Counted from the stretch's first letter, positions 16,787 to 25,602 are shown. The stretch: DNA of 64,000 nt from Flavobacterium sp. UBA2787 (GCA_002352205.1 DEHZ01000015.1:124001-188000); one strand, 5' to 3'. Notes: generated by a model from the sequence alone, not told the origin. Made by a program: numbers and translations.

Positions 16787-18820
16787 TTGAAAAGATTTTT
16801 TGTTTTTATTATTTTTCTAATTGTTGCGTTTGCCTGTGATAATATTTCTTCGAATAAAGAAAGTAACAGTGCGATACAAGACAGTATTCAACTTTATATT
16901 CAAAATGCACATAATTTTGAATTGCCGGAGAATGAAGTAATCCAATCACTAAATAAAGCTCAGGATTTGATTAAAACACTTCCAAGAGATTCAGTTTATT
17001 TTAAAAATAAAATTTATGTTGCTTTTATTTATGATAACATCGGAAAAAAACAAGAATTTAAAAATACAGTTTTAGAACTCATTGATGAAGCTATTCAAGC
17101 TAAAGATTCTTTTTATCTTGCAAGAGCTTACACTTATTTAGGAGAATATTATTCCGATAATGTCGTGATGGATAGTGCGGTCATAAATTTTCAACAAGCA
17201 GAAAAAATTTATTTTGGAATAAAAGACAATATTGGTATTGGTCGTATGCATGTTAAAATGGCTACTGCTAAACATAAGGTTAGAGATTACTTGGGTAGTG
17301 AAAAATCTGCCGTTTTAGCATTAACCTATATTCGCTTAGAGAACAATAAACTTTTAGAATATGAGGCCTATAATATTTTAGGAATTACTTGTTTGGATAT
17401 AAAAGACTATGAAAAAGCGAAAGAATATTTCCAAAAAGCATATAGAATTGCCAGTGAAGAGCAATTAGTGAATTTTGGGTCATACCAAACAATGGCCGTT
17501 TCATTAAACAATTTAGGTTGGATTAATTTAAAAACGAGTAATTACAGAGAAGCATTATCTTATTTTAATCAAGCCATACAAGAACCAGATTTATTACAAG
17601 AGTACCCTGGTTTGTATGCGACAATTTTAGACAATAAAGCAAAAGCTAAATTAAGATTGGGTGATTTTTCTGATTTACCCAACGATTTTTATCAATCCTT
17701 AAAGATACGTGAAGAATTGCAACTTGTTCCAGAAATTGTAAATAGTAGAATAAATTTATCTGAATATTATGAAAAGAAAGGTGTTTTAGATAGTGCAAAG
17801 TATTTCGCTCAGGAAGCCTATAAAATGGCAAAACAGACTAATATAATTAATCTGCAACTTTCGGCTATTGATCAATTAAACAATGTTGAGCCTGAGAATC
17901 AAAGTTTATATTCGAAAGAGTATGTTAAATTAACAGACAGTTTATTCCAAGGAGAACGTCAAGTTTCCGAAAAATTTGCCCGTATAGAATATGAAACCGA
18001 TGAGTTCAAAAGGCAAAAAGAGCAATTGGCCGTCCAAAACCGAAACATTATTCTTTTTGCATTATTGGCTGTTTTTATCGTAGTATTACTTTATATTATT
18101 CGTGACCAGCGAAGCAGAAATAAATTCTTTCGATTGCGAGAAGAACAGCAAAAAGCCAATGAGGAAATCTATAGCCTCATGTTAAGTCAGCAGAAAAAGT
18201 TAGATGAGGTCGTTATCAAAGAAAAACAACGCATTGGTCAAGAATTACACGATGGTGTTTTAGGGCGTTTATTCGGAGCAAGACTTAATCTGGACAGTTT
18301 AAACAAAAAAGGAGATGAATTGGCCATTGCCGGAAGAGATCACTACATCTCGGAACTTAAATTCATTGAACAGGATATTCGTGAAATTTCGCACGAATTG
18401 AGTCGTGAAAAATTTGCGTTAATCAATAATTTTGTAGCGATTTTAACCAATCTGTTTGAAGAGCAAAAAAATCTATCAGAAAACACCGATTTTAAATATA
18501 CCATTGACCAAGCCATAAAATGGGATAAGGTGGATAACGATTTAAAAATTAATATTTATCGAATAATTCAAGAGTCATTACAAAACATTAATAAATATGC
18601 TAAGGCTAAGAATGTTTCAGTTAACTTACTAAAAGATGCTGATAATCTTCACGTTTCCATATTAGATGACGGAATTGGTTTTGAAGTTTCTAAAAAGAGC
18701 AAAGGAATTGGCTTGCAAAATATTTCTTCGAGAGTGTCAACGTGCAAAGGAACTTTTGAGATAAAATCAAAACCAGGAAATGGAACAACTATTACAATTG
18801 ATTTGCCATTTAAAAAATAA
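16787..18820 (+). CDS. TPR-domain sensor histidine kinase (HisKA_3, NarX/DegS type)
   Basis: 677 residues from a TTG start; no ATG is available before the signal peptide. The N-terminus is a lipoprotein-like signal (IVAFAC, Cys17). Residues 30-390 are tetratricopeptide repeats (for example AYNILGITCLDIKDYEKAKEYFQKAY and NNLGWINLKTSNYREALSYFNQAI) facing the periplasm. A membrane helix (about 420-438) and coiled coil precede the dimerisation domain, with phospho-acceptor His488 in QELHDGV, and an HATPase domain (IIQESLQNINKYAKA, DDGIGF, GIGLQNI). TPR folds bind peptides in other signalling families, so the upstream secreted peptide is a plausible ligand. A terminator separates it from its likely partner regulator downstream. 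Confidence 0.88.
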   Translation: MKRFFVFIIFLIVAFACDNISSNKESNSAIQDSIQLYIQNAHNFELPENEVIQSLNKAQDLIKTLPRDSVYFKNKIYVAFIYDNIGKKQEFKNTVLELIDEAIQAKDSFYLARAYTYLGEYYSDNVVMDSAVINFQQAEKIYFGIKDNIGIGRMHVKMATAKHKVRDYLGSEKSAVLALTYIRLENNKLLEYEAYNILGITCLDIKDYEKAKEYFQKAYRIASEEQLVNFGSYQTMAVSLNNLGWINLKTSNYREALSYFNQAIQEPDLLQEYPGLYATILDNKAKAKLRLGDFSDLPNDFYQSLKIREELQLVPEIVNSRINLSEYYEKKGVLDSAKYFAQEAYKMAKQTNIINLQLSAIDQLNNVEPENQSLYSKEYVKLTDSLFQGERQVSEKFARIEYETDEFKRQKEQLAVQNRNIILFALLAVFIVVLLYIIRDQRSRNKFFRLREEQQKANEEIYSLMLSQQKKLDEVVIKEKQRIGQELHDGVLGRLFGARLNLDSLNKKGDELAIAGRDHYISELKFIEQDIREISHELSREKFALINNFVAILTNLFEEQKNLSENTDFKYTIDQAIKWDKVDNDLKINIYRIIQESLQNINKYAKAKNVSVNLLKDADNLHVSILDDGIGFEVSKKSKGIGLQNISSRVSTCKGTFEIKSKPGNGTTITIDLPFKK

Positions 18821-18831
18821 TTTTTTAAAAC

Positions 18832-18863
18832 AAACACTTTTGAATTTATCAAAAGTGTTTTTT
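18832..18863 (+). terminator. Terminator between kinase and response regulator
   Basis: AAACACTTTTGA - ATTTA - TCAAAAGTGTTT, a 12-bp perfect stem followed by a T tract. Confidence 0.75.
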
Positions 18864-18869
18864 CTTTTT

Positions 18870-18877
18870 TATATTTG
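18870..18877 (+). promoter_or_regulatory. -7 box of the LuxR-type regulator gene
   Basis: TATATTTG, exact match, immediately after the kinase terminator and 40 bases before the ATG, so the regulator has its own promoter. Confidence 0.5.
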
Positions 18878-18917
18878 AATGTTATTTTTCAACTAAAATA
18901 CAACCAACAACTAAATC

Positions 18918-19583
18918 ATGTCAAAAAACTACCAAATCGTTATTGTTGATGATCACCCATTTATCATCGAGGCTTATAAAAACGCTCTAAAAAGCTACAG
19001 TGCAAATTCATTTGAATACACTACAACGCAAGCGAACAATTGCAAGATGGCGTATGAAACAATTACTACGGCAACACAAGCATTTGATATTGCGTTTTTA
19101 GACATCAGTATGCCACCGTATGAAGAAAAAAACATAATGTCTGGCGAAGATTTGGCTAAATTACTTCGTAAACTAATGCCGGACTGCAAAATTATTTTAC
19201 TCACAATGCATACCGAATTAATCAAAATAAACACCATCATTAAAGAAATAAATCCAAACGGATTAATTATTAAAAACGATTTAACCTTTGATGAATTACT
19301 GAATGCGTTTAATAAAATTTTAAATAACGATAATTACTACAGTCAAACCGTTGTGAAGTTTGTGAGCCAATCGCAATATGAAAATTTACAAGTAGATGAG
19401 TTTGACAAACAGATTTTATATCATTTGTCTAAAGGAATTAAAACCAAAGATATTCCCAGTTATGTGCCACTCTCATTGAGTGCAATTGAGAAACGAAAGC
19501 TTAACCTTAAAGAGATTCTTGGCGTTAAAGGAAGTAGCGATATTGAACTGATTACGGAAGCAAAAAACAAAGGGTTGATTTAG
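18918..19583 (+). CDS. NarL/LuxR-type response regulator
   Basis: 221 residues. Receiver domain (about 1-140) with VDDHPFI, the canonical phospho-acceptor in IAFLDISMPP, and IIKND in the lysine position. C-terminal GerE/LuxR helix-turn-helix (about 155-221): DKQILYHLSKGIKTKDI, then LSLSAIEKRKLNLKEIL. The domain type matches HisKA_3 kinases, so it is the natural partner of the TPR kinase upstream. It ends in a terminator hairpin that includes its stop codon and is followed by the triplicated RNA-like units. Confidence 0.9.
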   Translation: MSKNYQIVIVDDHPFIIEAYKNALKSYSANSFEYTTTQANNCKMAYETITTATQAFDIAFLDISMPPYEEKNIMSGEDLAKLLRKLMPDCKIILLTMHTELIKINTIIKEINPNGLIIKNDLTFDELLNAFNKILNNDNYYSQTVVKFVSQSQYENLQVDEFDKQILYHLSKGIKTKDIPSYVPLSLSAIEKRKLNLKEILGVKGSSDIELITEAKNKGLI

Positions 19584-19597
19584 TCAACCCTTTTTTA
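19570..19597 (+). terminator. Terminator overlapping the regulator stop codon
   Basis: AAAGGGTTGA - TTTA - GTCAACCCTTTTTT; the TAG stop lies in the loop and stem. Confidence 0.75.
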
Positions 19598-19606
19598 TTA
19601 CAATAA

Positions 19607-19658
19607 ACCGTACTAAAATTGGTAGGAAACCGCAACAAGATTTGTGGTAAACCGTAAC
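19607..19658 (+). promoter_or_regulatory. Triple LytTR-like operator, RNA unit 1
   Basis: ACCGTACT (19607), ACCGCAAC (19629) and ACCGTAAC (19651), each start exactly 22 bp after the last. The pattern ACCGT fits the published LytTR direct-repeat consensus [TA][AC][CA]GTTN[AG][TG] at five of six core positions. The repeats lie 72, 50 and 28 bases before the -7 box at 19679 (TACTTTTA). Confidence 0.6.
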
Positions 19659-19691
19659 TAATTCTCTGAAAATCAAATTACTTTTACATCG

Positions 19692-19850
19692 AGTTAGTTA
19701 GCATACTGAAGTTTCTGAGCAACCTAGGAATGGAAAAAGAGTAAACCGAAAAAATACCACCCTTTTGTAAGTCCCCAAGACTTAACCTACTAATCGGACA
19801 CTCAAAAAAAAAAAAATTAAAAGCGATAGGCCCCAAACTATCGCTTTTTT
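19692..19850 (+). ncRNA. Small-RNA-like unit, copy 1
   Basis: Predicted transcript of about 160 bases, starting just after the -7 box TACTTTTA (19679-19686) and ending in the terminator AAAGCGATAG-GCCCCAAA-CTATCGCTTTTTT (19821-19850). No open frame beyond a four-codon ATG. It shares with copies 2 and 3 the unpaired-looking core ATACCACCCTTTTG preceded by an A-rich run. It is the most divergent copy. The start is estimated from the promoter only. Confidence 0.6.
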
Positions 19851-19887
19851 GTTTAAAGTGATTAGAGGCAAAATTTCATTACGGGAA

Positions 19888-19939
19888 ACCACAACAAAAA
19901 AGGCAGAAAGCCGTAACACATTCTGAGTGAACCCGTATT
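19888..19939 (+). promoter_or_regulatory. Triple LytTR-like operator, RNA unit 2
   Basis: ACCACAAC (19888), GCCGTAAC (19910) and CCCGTATT (19932), period 22 bp, at 73, 51 and 29 bases before the -7 box TATCTTTA (19961-19968): the same geometry as unit 1. Confidence 0.6.
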
Positions 19940-19973
19940 TAGAATTTAAACCGACCGATATATCTTTACATCA

Positions 19974-20151
19974 TCAATAACGAAGTAATTTTCATAATTA
20001 AAAATATTGACCCAAGAACGTTCTAAGTAGCCATCATCGAAAAAGAAATACCACCCTTTTGCCCCAACGAAAGATCTGATTCAACCAAAAACAGCTACTT
20101 AAAAAGTTAAACACTAGAAAAAGCGATGCACCCCAATGCAACGCTTTTTTT
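19974..20151 (+). ncRNA. Small-RNA-like unit, copy 2
   Basis: Predicted RNA of about 178 bases from the TATCTTTA box to the terminator AAGCGATGCA-CCCCAA-TGCAACGCTTTTTTT. Very similar to copy 3 throughout (shared ATACCACCCTTTTGCCCC, then a run through CAACGAAAGATCTGATTC to CAGCTACTT). All three frames contain stops. Confidence 0.65.
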
Positions 20152-20201
20152 GTTTTAAGTAAGTTGCCAATGTAGTAGGAGGTGTAGGGTTAAGAGTGTA
20201 A

Positions 20202-20234
20202 AGCTTTGTCAAAGTTTTAAACTTTGACAAAGCT
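20202..20234. repeat. Perfect 15-bp inverted repeat
   Basis: AGCTTTGTCAAAGTT - TTA - AACTTTGACAAAGCT. It looks like a dispersed palindromic element; it lies between RNA copies 2 and 3, and there is no T tract after it. Confidence 0.8.
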
Positions 20235-20275
20235 GACTGTAAAGAAGTAAATCAGCGAAAAAAAAATTACGGGAA

Positions 20276-20327
20276 ACCACACCAAAAAAAGAAGAAACCC
20301 GTAACACATTGTGAGTGAACCCGTATT
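20276..20327 (+). promoter_or_regulatory. Triple LytTR-like operator, RNA unit 3
   Basis: ACCACACC (20276), CCCGTAAC (20298) and CCCGTATT (20320), period 22 bp, at 73, 51 and 29 bases before the -7 box TATCTTTA (20349-20356). Confidence 0.6.
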
Positions 20328-20361
20328 TAGATTTCAAAGTAACCGATATATCTTTACATCA

Positions 20362-20539
20362 TCAATAAAGAGTTAGTTATTCATAATTAAAAATATTGAC
20401 CCGAGAACGTTCTAAGTAGCCAACATCGAAAAAGAAATACCACCCTTTTGCCCCAACGAAAGATCTGATTCAACCAAAAACAGCTACTTAAAAAAGTTAA
20501 AACCGAAAAAAGCGATACACTTACTGTATCGCTTTTTTT
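20362..20539 (+). ncRNA. Small-RNA-like unit, copy 3
   Basis: Predicted RNA of about 178 bases, nearly identical to copy 2, ending in AAGCGATACA-CTTAC-TGTATCGCTTTTTTT. The terminator stem differs from copies 1 and 2 by changes on both arms that mostly keep pairing, which supports selection on RNA structure. Confidence 0.65.
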
Positions 20540-20600
20540 GGTTTTATGAGCTTGCCATTGATTAATTTGAATCTCCTACAACTTCATTGATAGCACTAAA

Positions 20601-20703
20601 CTGCGTGAGGGATAGCAGCGGAAAGCCCACAGAGAGGAGGCACGACGAACGAGGACTTGCAGCGAATAGCCCGACCCGGAGCTTGCGGAGGGGCACGCCC
20701 AAC
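20601..20703. repeat. Dispersed intergenic repeat (GGGATAGCAGCGG type)
   Basis: Contains GCGTGAGGGATAGCAGCGG and GAGGACTTGCAGCGAATAG. Both reappear in inverted orientation at 36433-36585, and a related piece lies at 25503-25580. GC-rich compared with its surroundings, no coding frame. It lies directly after the thiL stop codon. Confidence 0.65.
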
Positions 20704-21750
20704 TTATTCTTCTAACGCATTCCAGCCTCTGGCTTTAAGTTCTATTTTTTGATTGGCTCGGGTGACTAAATGTTTGCCCTCGGTTTCTTTATTCATATGG
20801 CCAATCACGGTGAGGTTTGGATTAGCTTTGATCTTATCATAATCTTCGATTGCGATGGTGAATAACAATTCGTAATCTTCACCTCCGTTGATGGCTACTG
20901 TTGTGCTGTCGATGTTAAATTCTTCGCACACCGAAATTAGTTGCGGATCTAAGGGTAATTTTTCTTCGTAAATCGTGCAACCAACGTTGGATTGCTTGCA
21001 GAGATGCATCACTTCAGAGGATAATCCGTCGGAAATATCAATCATCGAGGTGGGTTTTACTTCGAGTTTTTCGAGTAAGTCTTTGATGTCTTTTCTAGCT
21101 TCGGGTTTTAGTTGACGTTCGATTAGGTATGTATAATTGTCTAAATCCGGTTGGTTGTTGGGATTCACTTGGAATACTTGTTTTTCGCGTTCTAAAACTT
21201 GCAAACCCATATAGGCCGCACCGATATCGCCGGTAACTACGAGCAAATCGTTCTCTTTGGCACCGTTTCTGTACACAATATCTTCTGCATTTGCTTCGCC
21301 CAAAGCAGTGATGGAAATGATTAAGCCTTTTTGAGACGAAGTGGTGTCGCCACCAATAACATCCACATTATATTCTTTGGAAGCGTGAGTGATTCCGGCA
21401 AATAGTTCTTCTAACGCTTCGAGCGGAAATCGGTTGGAAACTGCAATGGAGACTGTGATTTGTGTGGGTTTTGCATTCATCGCACAAATGTCGGAAACGT
21501 TGGCAACCACGGCTTTGTAGCCCAGATGCTTTAATGGCATATAGGCTAAATCAAAATGCACGCCTTCGACTAATAAATCGGTAGAAACGACTGCTTTTTT
21601 ATCCTTGAAATCTAAGACTGCAGCATCGTCGCCAATTCCTTTAAGGGTGGAAGGTTGATTTATGTCGAAATGCTTGGTTAAGTGATCGATTAAGCCGAAT
21701 TCGCCCAATTGAGCGATGGAAGTGCGTTGTGGTGATTTTTCTTCTAACAT
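20704..21750 (-). CDS. thiL: Thiamine-monophosphate kinase
   Basis: 348 residues. It phosphorylates thiamine monophosphate to thiamine pyrophosphate, the last step of cofactor synthesis, in the cytosol. AIR-synthase-like fold with family motifs GIGDDAAVLD (ATP/Mg site), VGGDTTSS-like VIGGDTTSS, ISDGLSSEV and GGEDYELLF. It stands alone, not in a thi operon. A -7 box lies just upstream. Confidence 0.95.
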   Translation of the reverse strand: MLEEKSPQRTSIAQLGEFGLIDHLTKHFDINQPSTLKGIGDDAAVLDFKDKKAVVSTDLLVEGVHFDLAYMPLKHLGYKAVVANVSDICAMNAKPTQITVSIAVSNRFPLEALEELFAGITHASKEYNVDVIGGDTTSSQKGLIISITALGEANAEDIVYRNGAKENDLLVVTGDIGAAYMGLQVLEREKQVFQVNPNNQPDLDNYTYLIERQLKPEARKDIKDLLEKLEVKPTSMIDISDGLSSEVMHLCKQSNVGCTIYEEKLPLDPQLISVCEEFNIDSTTVAINGGEDYELLFTIAIEDYDKIKANPNLTVIGHMNKETEGKHLVTRANQKIELKARGWNALEE

Positions 21751-21767
21751 AGTGTTTTTATGAAGTG

Positions 21768-21775
21768 CAAAGGTA
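21768..21775 (-). promoter_or_regulatory. -7 box of thiL
   Basis: Minus-strand TACCTTTG, 17 bases from the start codon. Confidence 0.45.
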
Positions 21776-21800
21776 GGAAGATTTTAGGAAATCTACACAG

Positions 21801-21820
21801 CCCACGGTTTCAACCGTGGG
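21801..21820. repeat. Palindromic repeat CCCACGGTT/AACCGTGGG
   Basis: CCCACGGTT-TC-AACCGTGGG, perfect 9-bp arms. The same unit occurs at 23572-23591 and, degenerate, at 23536-23555. Confidence 0.75.
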
Positions 21821-21932
21821 ATTTTGAGAATTAGCTGGGCTTAAGCTAAAGTGAAGTACAAGGTTTAAAATTTATATGTTAAAATAAAAAAATTGCAAAT
21901 CCTACTGACAAACTGTTGTCACTTTCTGCCAA

Positions 21933-21940
21933 TAACTTTG
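21933..21940 (+). promoter_or_regulatory. -7 box of the DinB-family gene
   Basis: TAACTTTG, exact TAnnTTTG match, 29 bases before the ATG. Confidence 0.45.
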
Positions 21941-21969
21941 CTGTATTAATCATTAAATAATAAAAAATT

Positions 21970-22446
21970 ATGACAACAACAGCCCAAGTAATCAGTAAAG
22001 AAGATTTGTTAAAACATTGGCAAGGTCACCGTTCATTAACCCGAAGAGTGATTGAAGCCTTCCCTGAAAAAGACTTTTTTGAATTTTCTGTTGGCGGCAT
22101 GCGAACGTTTGCCGAATTGATTTCCGAATTGTTAGCCATTGGAGCTCCAGCCATGAAAGGCATCGTAAATCGCGAAGTGAAACCGTTTGACGAAAACACC
22201 AATAATGGAAAAACCAAAGCCGACTACTTAGCAAAATGGGACAAAGCCACAGAAGAAATTAATCACTATTGGAGTTTGTTACCCGTAGAAGATTTCGATA
22301 AGACTTTTAATCTTTTTGGCCAATATGAATTCCCGATTATTCATAATATCCTTTATTTTATTGATAACGAAATTCATCATCGTGGACAAGGATATGTGTA
22401 TTTGAGAGCTTTAGGAATTGAACCGCCTTTTTTCTGGGAGAGATAG
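21970..22446 (+). CDS. DinB-family protein
   Basis: 158 residues, four-helix DinB/YfiT-like fold. The family's metal-binding histidines are visible as the early HWQGH segment and NEIHHRGQG, followed by the usual YVYLRALGIEPPFFW ending. These proteins are putative metal-dependent enzymes of stress or thiol metabolism; no activity can be assigned. It converges on the WYL-domain regulator gene, a frequent neighbour of DinB genes that may regulate it. Confidence 0.88.
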   Translation: MTTTAQVISKEDLLKHWQGHRSLTRRVIEAFPEKDFFEFSVGGMRTFAELISELLAIGAPAMKGIVNREVKPFDENTNNGKTKADYLAKWDKATEEINHYWSLLPVEDFDKTFNLFGQYEFPIIHNILYFIDNEIHHRGQGYVYLRALGIEPPFFWER

Positions 22447-22469
22447 GTTTTCTAACATTCAAATTTTTA

Positions 22470-22522
22470 AACCATTAAGGTGTTAAGAATCATTAAGTTG
22501 TTTTCTTAATGTCTTAATGGTT
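22470..22522. terminator. Nested hairpins between convergent genes
   Basis: Outer arms AACCATTAAG/CTTAATGGTT (22470-22522) and inner arms CATTAAG/CTTAATG, followed by an A tract (a T tract for the minus-strand gene). Confidence 0.55.
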
Positions 22523-22533
22523 CAAAAAAAAAG

Positions 22534-23499
22534 TCATTTCAAAATCTTCATTTTAATAGTTTCCATCAACTCCAATACCCTTACTTTTAATCGTTCCGGC
22601 TCAAGAATCGTAGCAAAATCGCCAAACATCATAAAAAATCTAGGGAAACCATCTTCAATGTCTTTGCATAAAAAAGTCATTTCTACCCTATTTCCAACTA
22701 CTTTTTCGGAGACAAAACCGTGGTATTTCCGTTCGCCGGAAAGGTATTTTGCCATTTTCTTTTCAATTGAAATAATGACTTTGGTGGTGGGATATTCTTC
22801 TTTGTCTTTATTCAAATAAAACTCCAACGCTTCGTGTTCTTTCGTGAAAGCGATTTCCGTTTTTTGAATGTTGTGAATGCGGTCGGTTCTAAATTGGCGG
22901 TAATCTTTCCGCAAATGGCAATAACCCAGCACATACCAATTGTTGTGATCGTGAAAAACACCTACCGGTTCGATGGTTCTGGCGGTATTTTCATCGGCTT
23001 CAAATGCTTGATAATCCAAAATCAATTGTGTTTTGTCCGCAATACTTCTGAAAATAAAAGCCAATGCGTGCGGAGCTTGTTTGGGGAAAGTTTTTTCTAA
23101 CGGTTGCATTACCACATTCGATTCGATGGTAGAAACCCAATCTTTGTCGGCACTTTTCAACACAGCTTTCAACTTAAACATCGCCGAAGCATATTGATTC
23201 CCGATTTCTTTGTCGGAGAATTTTTCCATTAGTTTTTCGGCAGCTATGAAACTTTCGGCTTCTTCTCGAGTAAACATAACTGGAGGCAATCGATAACCTT
23301 CTAACAAAGAATAACCCAAACCGGCTTCGCTGTAAATTGGCACTCCTGAAGCTTCCAGCGTTCGAATGTCGCGGTAAATGGTTCGCAAACTCACCTCAAA
23401 ACGAGTGGCCAATTCGTGTGCTTTCACAATCTTTTTGGATTGCAATTGGATGAGAATGGCAACAATTCGATCAAAGCGTTTGGGAGATTCGTCGTGCAT
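22534..23499 (-). CDS. YafY-type HTH and WYL-domain regulator
   Basis: 321 residues. N-terminal winged helix (KRFDRIVAILIQLQSKK, then HELATRFEVSLRTIYRDIRTLEASG), central WYL domain (about 140-220; NNWYVLGYCHLRKDYRQFRTDRI) and a C-terminal WCX-like region. WYL regulators sense nucleic acids or small ligands, and in this YafY arrangement usually control a neighbouring gene. The -7 box is 14 bases upstream of the start. Target unknown; the convergent DinB gene is a candidate by context. Confidence 0.9.
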   Translation of the reverse strand: MHDESPKRFDRIVAILIQLQSKKIVKAHELATRFEVSLRTIYRDIRTLEASGVPIYSEAGLGYSLLEGYRLPPVMFTREEAESFIAAEKLMEKFSDKEIGNQYASAMFKLKAVLKSADKDWVSTIESNVVMQPLEKTFPKQAPHALAFIFRSIADKTQLILDYQAFEADENTARTIEPVGVFHDHNNWYVLGYCHLRKDYRQFRTDRIHNIQKTEIAFTKEHEALEFYLNKDKEEYPTTKVIISIEKKMAKYLSGERKYHGFVSEKVVGNRVEMTFLCKDIEDGFPRFFMMFGDFATILEPERLKVRVLELMETIKMKILK

Positions 23500-23512
23500 A
23501 AAAGGCGTTTGT

Positions 23513-23520
23513 CAAATATA
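23513..23520 (-). promoter_or_regulatory. -7 box of the WYL regulator gene
   Basis: Minus-strand TATATTTG, exact match. Confidence 0.5.
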
Positions 23521-23535
23521 GAAATTTTAACTTAA

Positions 23536-23591
23536 CCCACGGTTTCATCGGTGGGGAAAAACAATTCTCATCCCACGGTTGAAACCGTGGG
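23536..23591. repeat. Paired CCCACGGTT palindromes
   Basis: A degenerate copy (23536-23555) and a perfect copy CCCACGGTT-GA-AACCGTGGG (23572-23591) of the palindrome also found at 21801. Confidence 0.75.
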
Positions 23592-23673
23592 CTAATGAAA
23601 AACCCAACAACTCTCGTCATTGGGTTCTCAATATTTCTCAGCTACTCAGCATCTCAGCCACTCAGCGTCTCTA

Positions 23674-25470
23674 CTAATCATTCAACTTCAACACCGCCAT
23701 AAACGCCTCTTGCGGAATCTCAACATTCCCCACTTGACGCATTCTCTTCTTACCTTTTTTCTGTTTTTCCAACAGTTTTCTTTTACGGGAAATATCTCCA
23801 CCGTAACATTTGGCGGTAACGTCTTTTCGTAACGCTTTTATCGTTTCACGAGCAATGATTTTTGCACCAATGGCCGCTTGAATCGGAATATCAAACTGTT
23901 GTCTCGGAATCAATTCACGCAGTTTTTCGCACATTTTCTTACCAATGTTATACGCATTATCTTCGTGAATCAAAGCCGACAAAGCATCGACCGATTGAGC
24001 ATTTAACAACACATCTAATTTCACTAATTTTGACGTTCTCATCCCAATAGGCGAGTAGTCAAACGAAGCATATCCTTTGGAAACCGTTTTCAAACGATCA
24101 TAAAAATCAAATACAATTTCGGCCAACGGCATATCAAAATTCAATTCAACTCTTTCCGTAGTTAAATAGGTTTGATTAGTAATCACACCACGTTTTTCAA
24201 TACACAAACTCATTACATTACCCACAAACTCTGATTTGGTAATGATGGTGGCTTTAATATACGGTTCTTCTACACGATCTAATTTAGACGGTTCAGGTAA
24301 GTCAGACGGATTATTTACAATCAAAATTGTATCCGGTTCTTTTTTGGTAAAAGCATGATAGGAAACGTTCGGAACTGTTGTAATCACAGTCATATCATAT
24401 TCACGTTCCAAGCGTTCCTGAATGATTTCTAAATGCAACATTCCTAAAAACCCACAACGGAAACCAAAACCTAAAGCAGCTGAACTTTCAGGAACAAAAA
24501 CCAATGACGCATCGTTTAGTTGTAATTTTTCCATCGAAGCTCTCAAATCTTCATAATCTTCTGTGTCAACAGGATAAATTCCGGCAAAAACCATTGGTTT
24601 TACATCCTCAAAACCTGTAATCATATTGGTGGTAGGGTTTTTGGCATCGGTCAATGTATCACCTACTTTTACTTCTTTTGCTTCTTTAATACCCGAAATC
24701 AAATAGCCTACATCACCGGTTGAAATCACGTTTTTAGGAACTTGATTTAATTTCAACGTCCCAACTTCATCCGCAAAATATTCGTTTCCGGTTGCCATGA
24801 ATTTAATCTTCTGACCTTTTTTAATTTCCCCGTTTTTCACTCGGAAAATTACTTCAATACCACGAAACGGATTGTAATGCGAGTCAAAAATCAACGCCTG
24901 CAACGGTTCATCAACATTTCCTTTTGGAGCGGGAATTTTTTCAATAATCGCAGCCAAAATATTTTCTACACCAAAACCGGTTTTACCCGAAGCGTGAATA
25001 ATATCCTCTAATTTGCAACCTAATAAATCAATAATATCGTCGCTCACTTCCTCCGGATTGGCACTTGGCAAATCCACTTTATTTAACACCGGAATAATTT
25101 CCAAGTCGTTTTCTAAAGCCAAATATAAATTGGAAATCGTTTGAGCCTGAATACTTTGTGCCGCATCTACAATCAACAAAGCCCCTTCACAAGCGGCAAT
25201 GGATCGCGAAACTTCATACGAAAAATCAACGTGTCCCGGCGTATCAATCAAATTCAAAATATATTTTTCGCCTTTGTACGTATATTCCATTTGAATCGCG
25301 TGACTCTTAATCGTAATCCCACGTTCACGCTCCAAATCCATATTATCCAGCAACTGAGCCTTTTCCTCACGAGCCGTCACCGTTTGCGTAGCCCCCAATA
25401 ATCGGTCGGCCAGCGTACTTTTTCCGTGGTCAATGTGAGCAATAATGCAAAAATTTCGTATGTTCTTCAT
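23674..25470 (-). CDS. lepA: Elongation factor 4 (LepA), ribosomal GTPase
   Basis: 598 residues, normal length. It binds ribosomes and assists translation or ribosome assembly under stress. GTPase motifs: G1 [10 protein letters not shown]2 region RGITI, G3 DTPGHVD, G4 NKVDLP. The LepA-specific C-terminal domain is present ([26 protein letters not shown] cut short here; then [17 protein letters not shown]), which distinguishes it from EF-G. Divergent from dusB across a repeat-containing intergenic region. Confidence 0.97.
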   Translation of the reverse strand: MKNIRNFCIIAHIDHGKSTLADRLLGATQTVTAREEKAQLLDNMDLERERGITIKSHAIQMEYTYKGEKYILNLIDTPGHVDFSYEVSRSIAACEGALLIVDAAQSIQAQTISNLYLALENDLEIIPVLNKVDLPSANPEEVSDDIIDLLGCKLEDIIHASGKTGFGVENILAAIIEKIPAPKGNVDEPLQALIFDSHYNPFRGIEVIFRVKNGEIKKGQKIKFMATGNEYFADEVGTLKLNQVPKNVISTGDVGYLISGIKEAKEVKVGDTLTDAKNPTTNMITGFEDVKPMVFAGIYPVDTEDYEDLRASMEKLQLNDASLVFVPESSAALGFGFRCGFLGMLHLEIIQERLEREYDMTVITTVPNVSYHAFTKKEPDTILIVNNPSDLPEPSKLDRVEEPYIKATIITKSEFVGNVMSLCIEKRGVITNQTYLTTERVELNFDMPLAEIVFDFYDRLKTVSKGYASFDYSPIGMRTSKLVKLDVLLNAQSVDALSALIHEDNAYNIGKKMCEKLRELIPRQQFDIPIQAAIGAKIIARETIKALRKDVTAKCYGGDISRKRKLLEKQKKGKKRMRQVGNVEIPQEAFMAVLKLND

Positions 25471-25502
25471 CTTCGTTTAATTCAAATTTTTTGGGCGTTC
25501 CC

Positions 25503-25580
25503 CAAGGGTCGGGCTGTCCGCTATATCTTTTGTTCCGCAAGCTCCACAAAAGGATGCCGCTCCCATCCCTAACGCAAACC
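25503..25580. repeat. Dispersed GC-rich intergenic repeat
   Basis: Contains GGGTCGGGCTGTCCGCTATA and GATGCCGCTCCCATCCCTAA, a motif set seen between many genes in flavobacterial genomes and related to the units at 20601 and 36433. No open frame. Confidence 0.5.
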
Positions 25581-25602
25581 CTGCTCCTTAGCGAATTGTG
25601 TG

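Noticed and set aside
19607-20540. CRISPR-like array
   Set aside because: Repeats are three ~390-bp duplicated units with promoters and terminators, not short repeats with equal spacers, and no cas genes are nearby.
22517-22819. 100-codon plus-strand ORF
   Set aside because: Antisense shadow of the WYL regulator with no domain or start signal.
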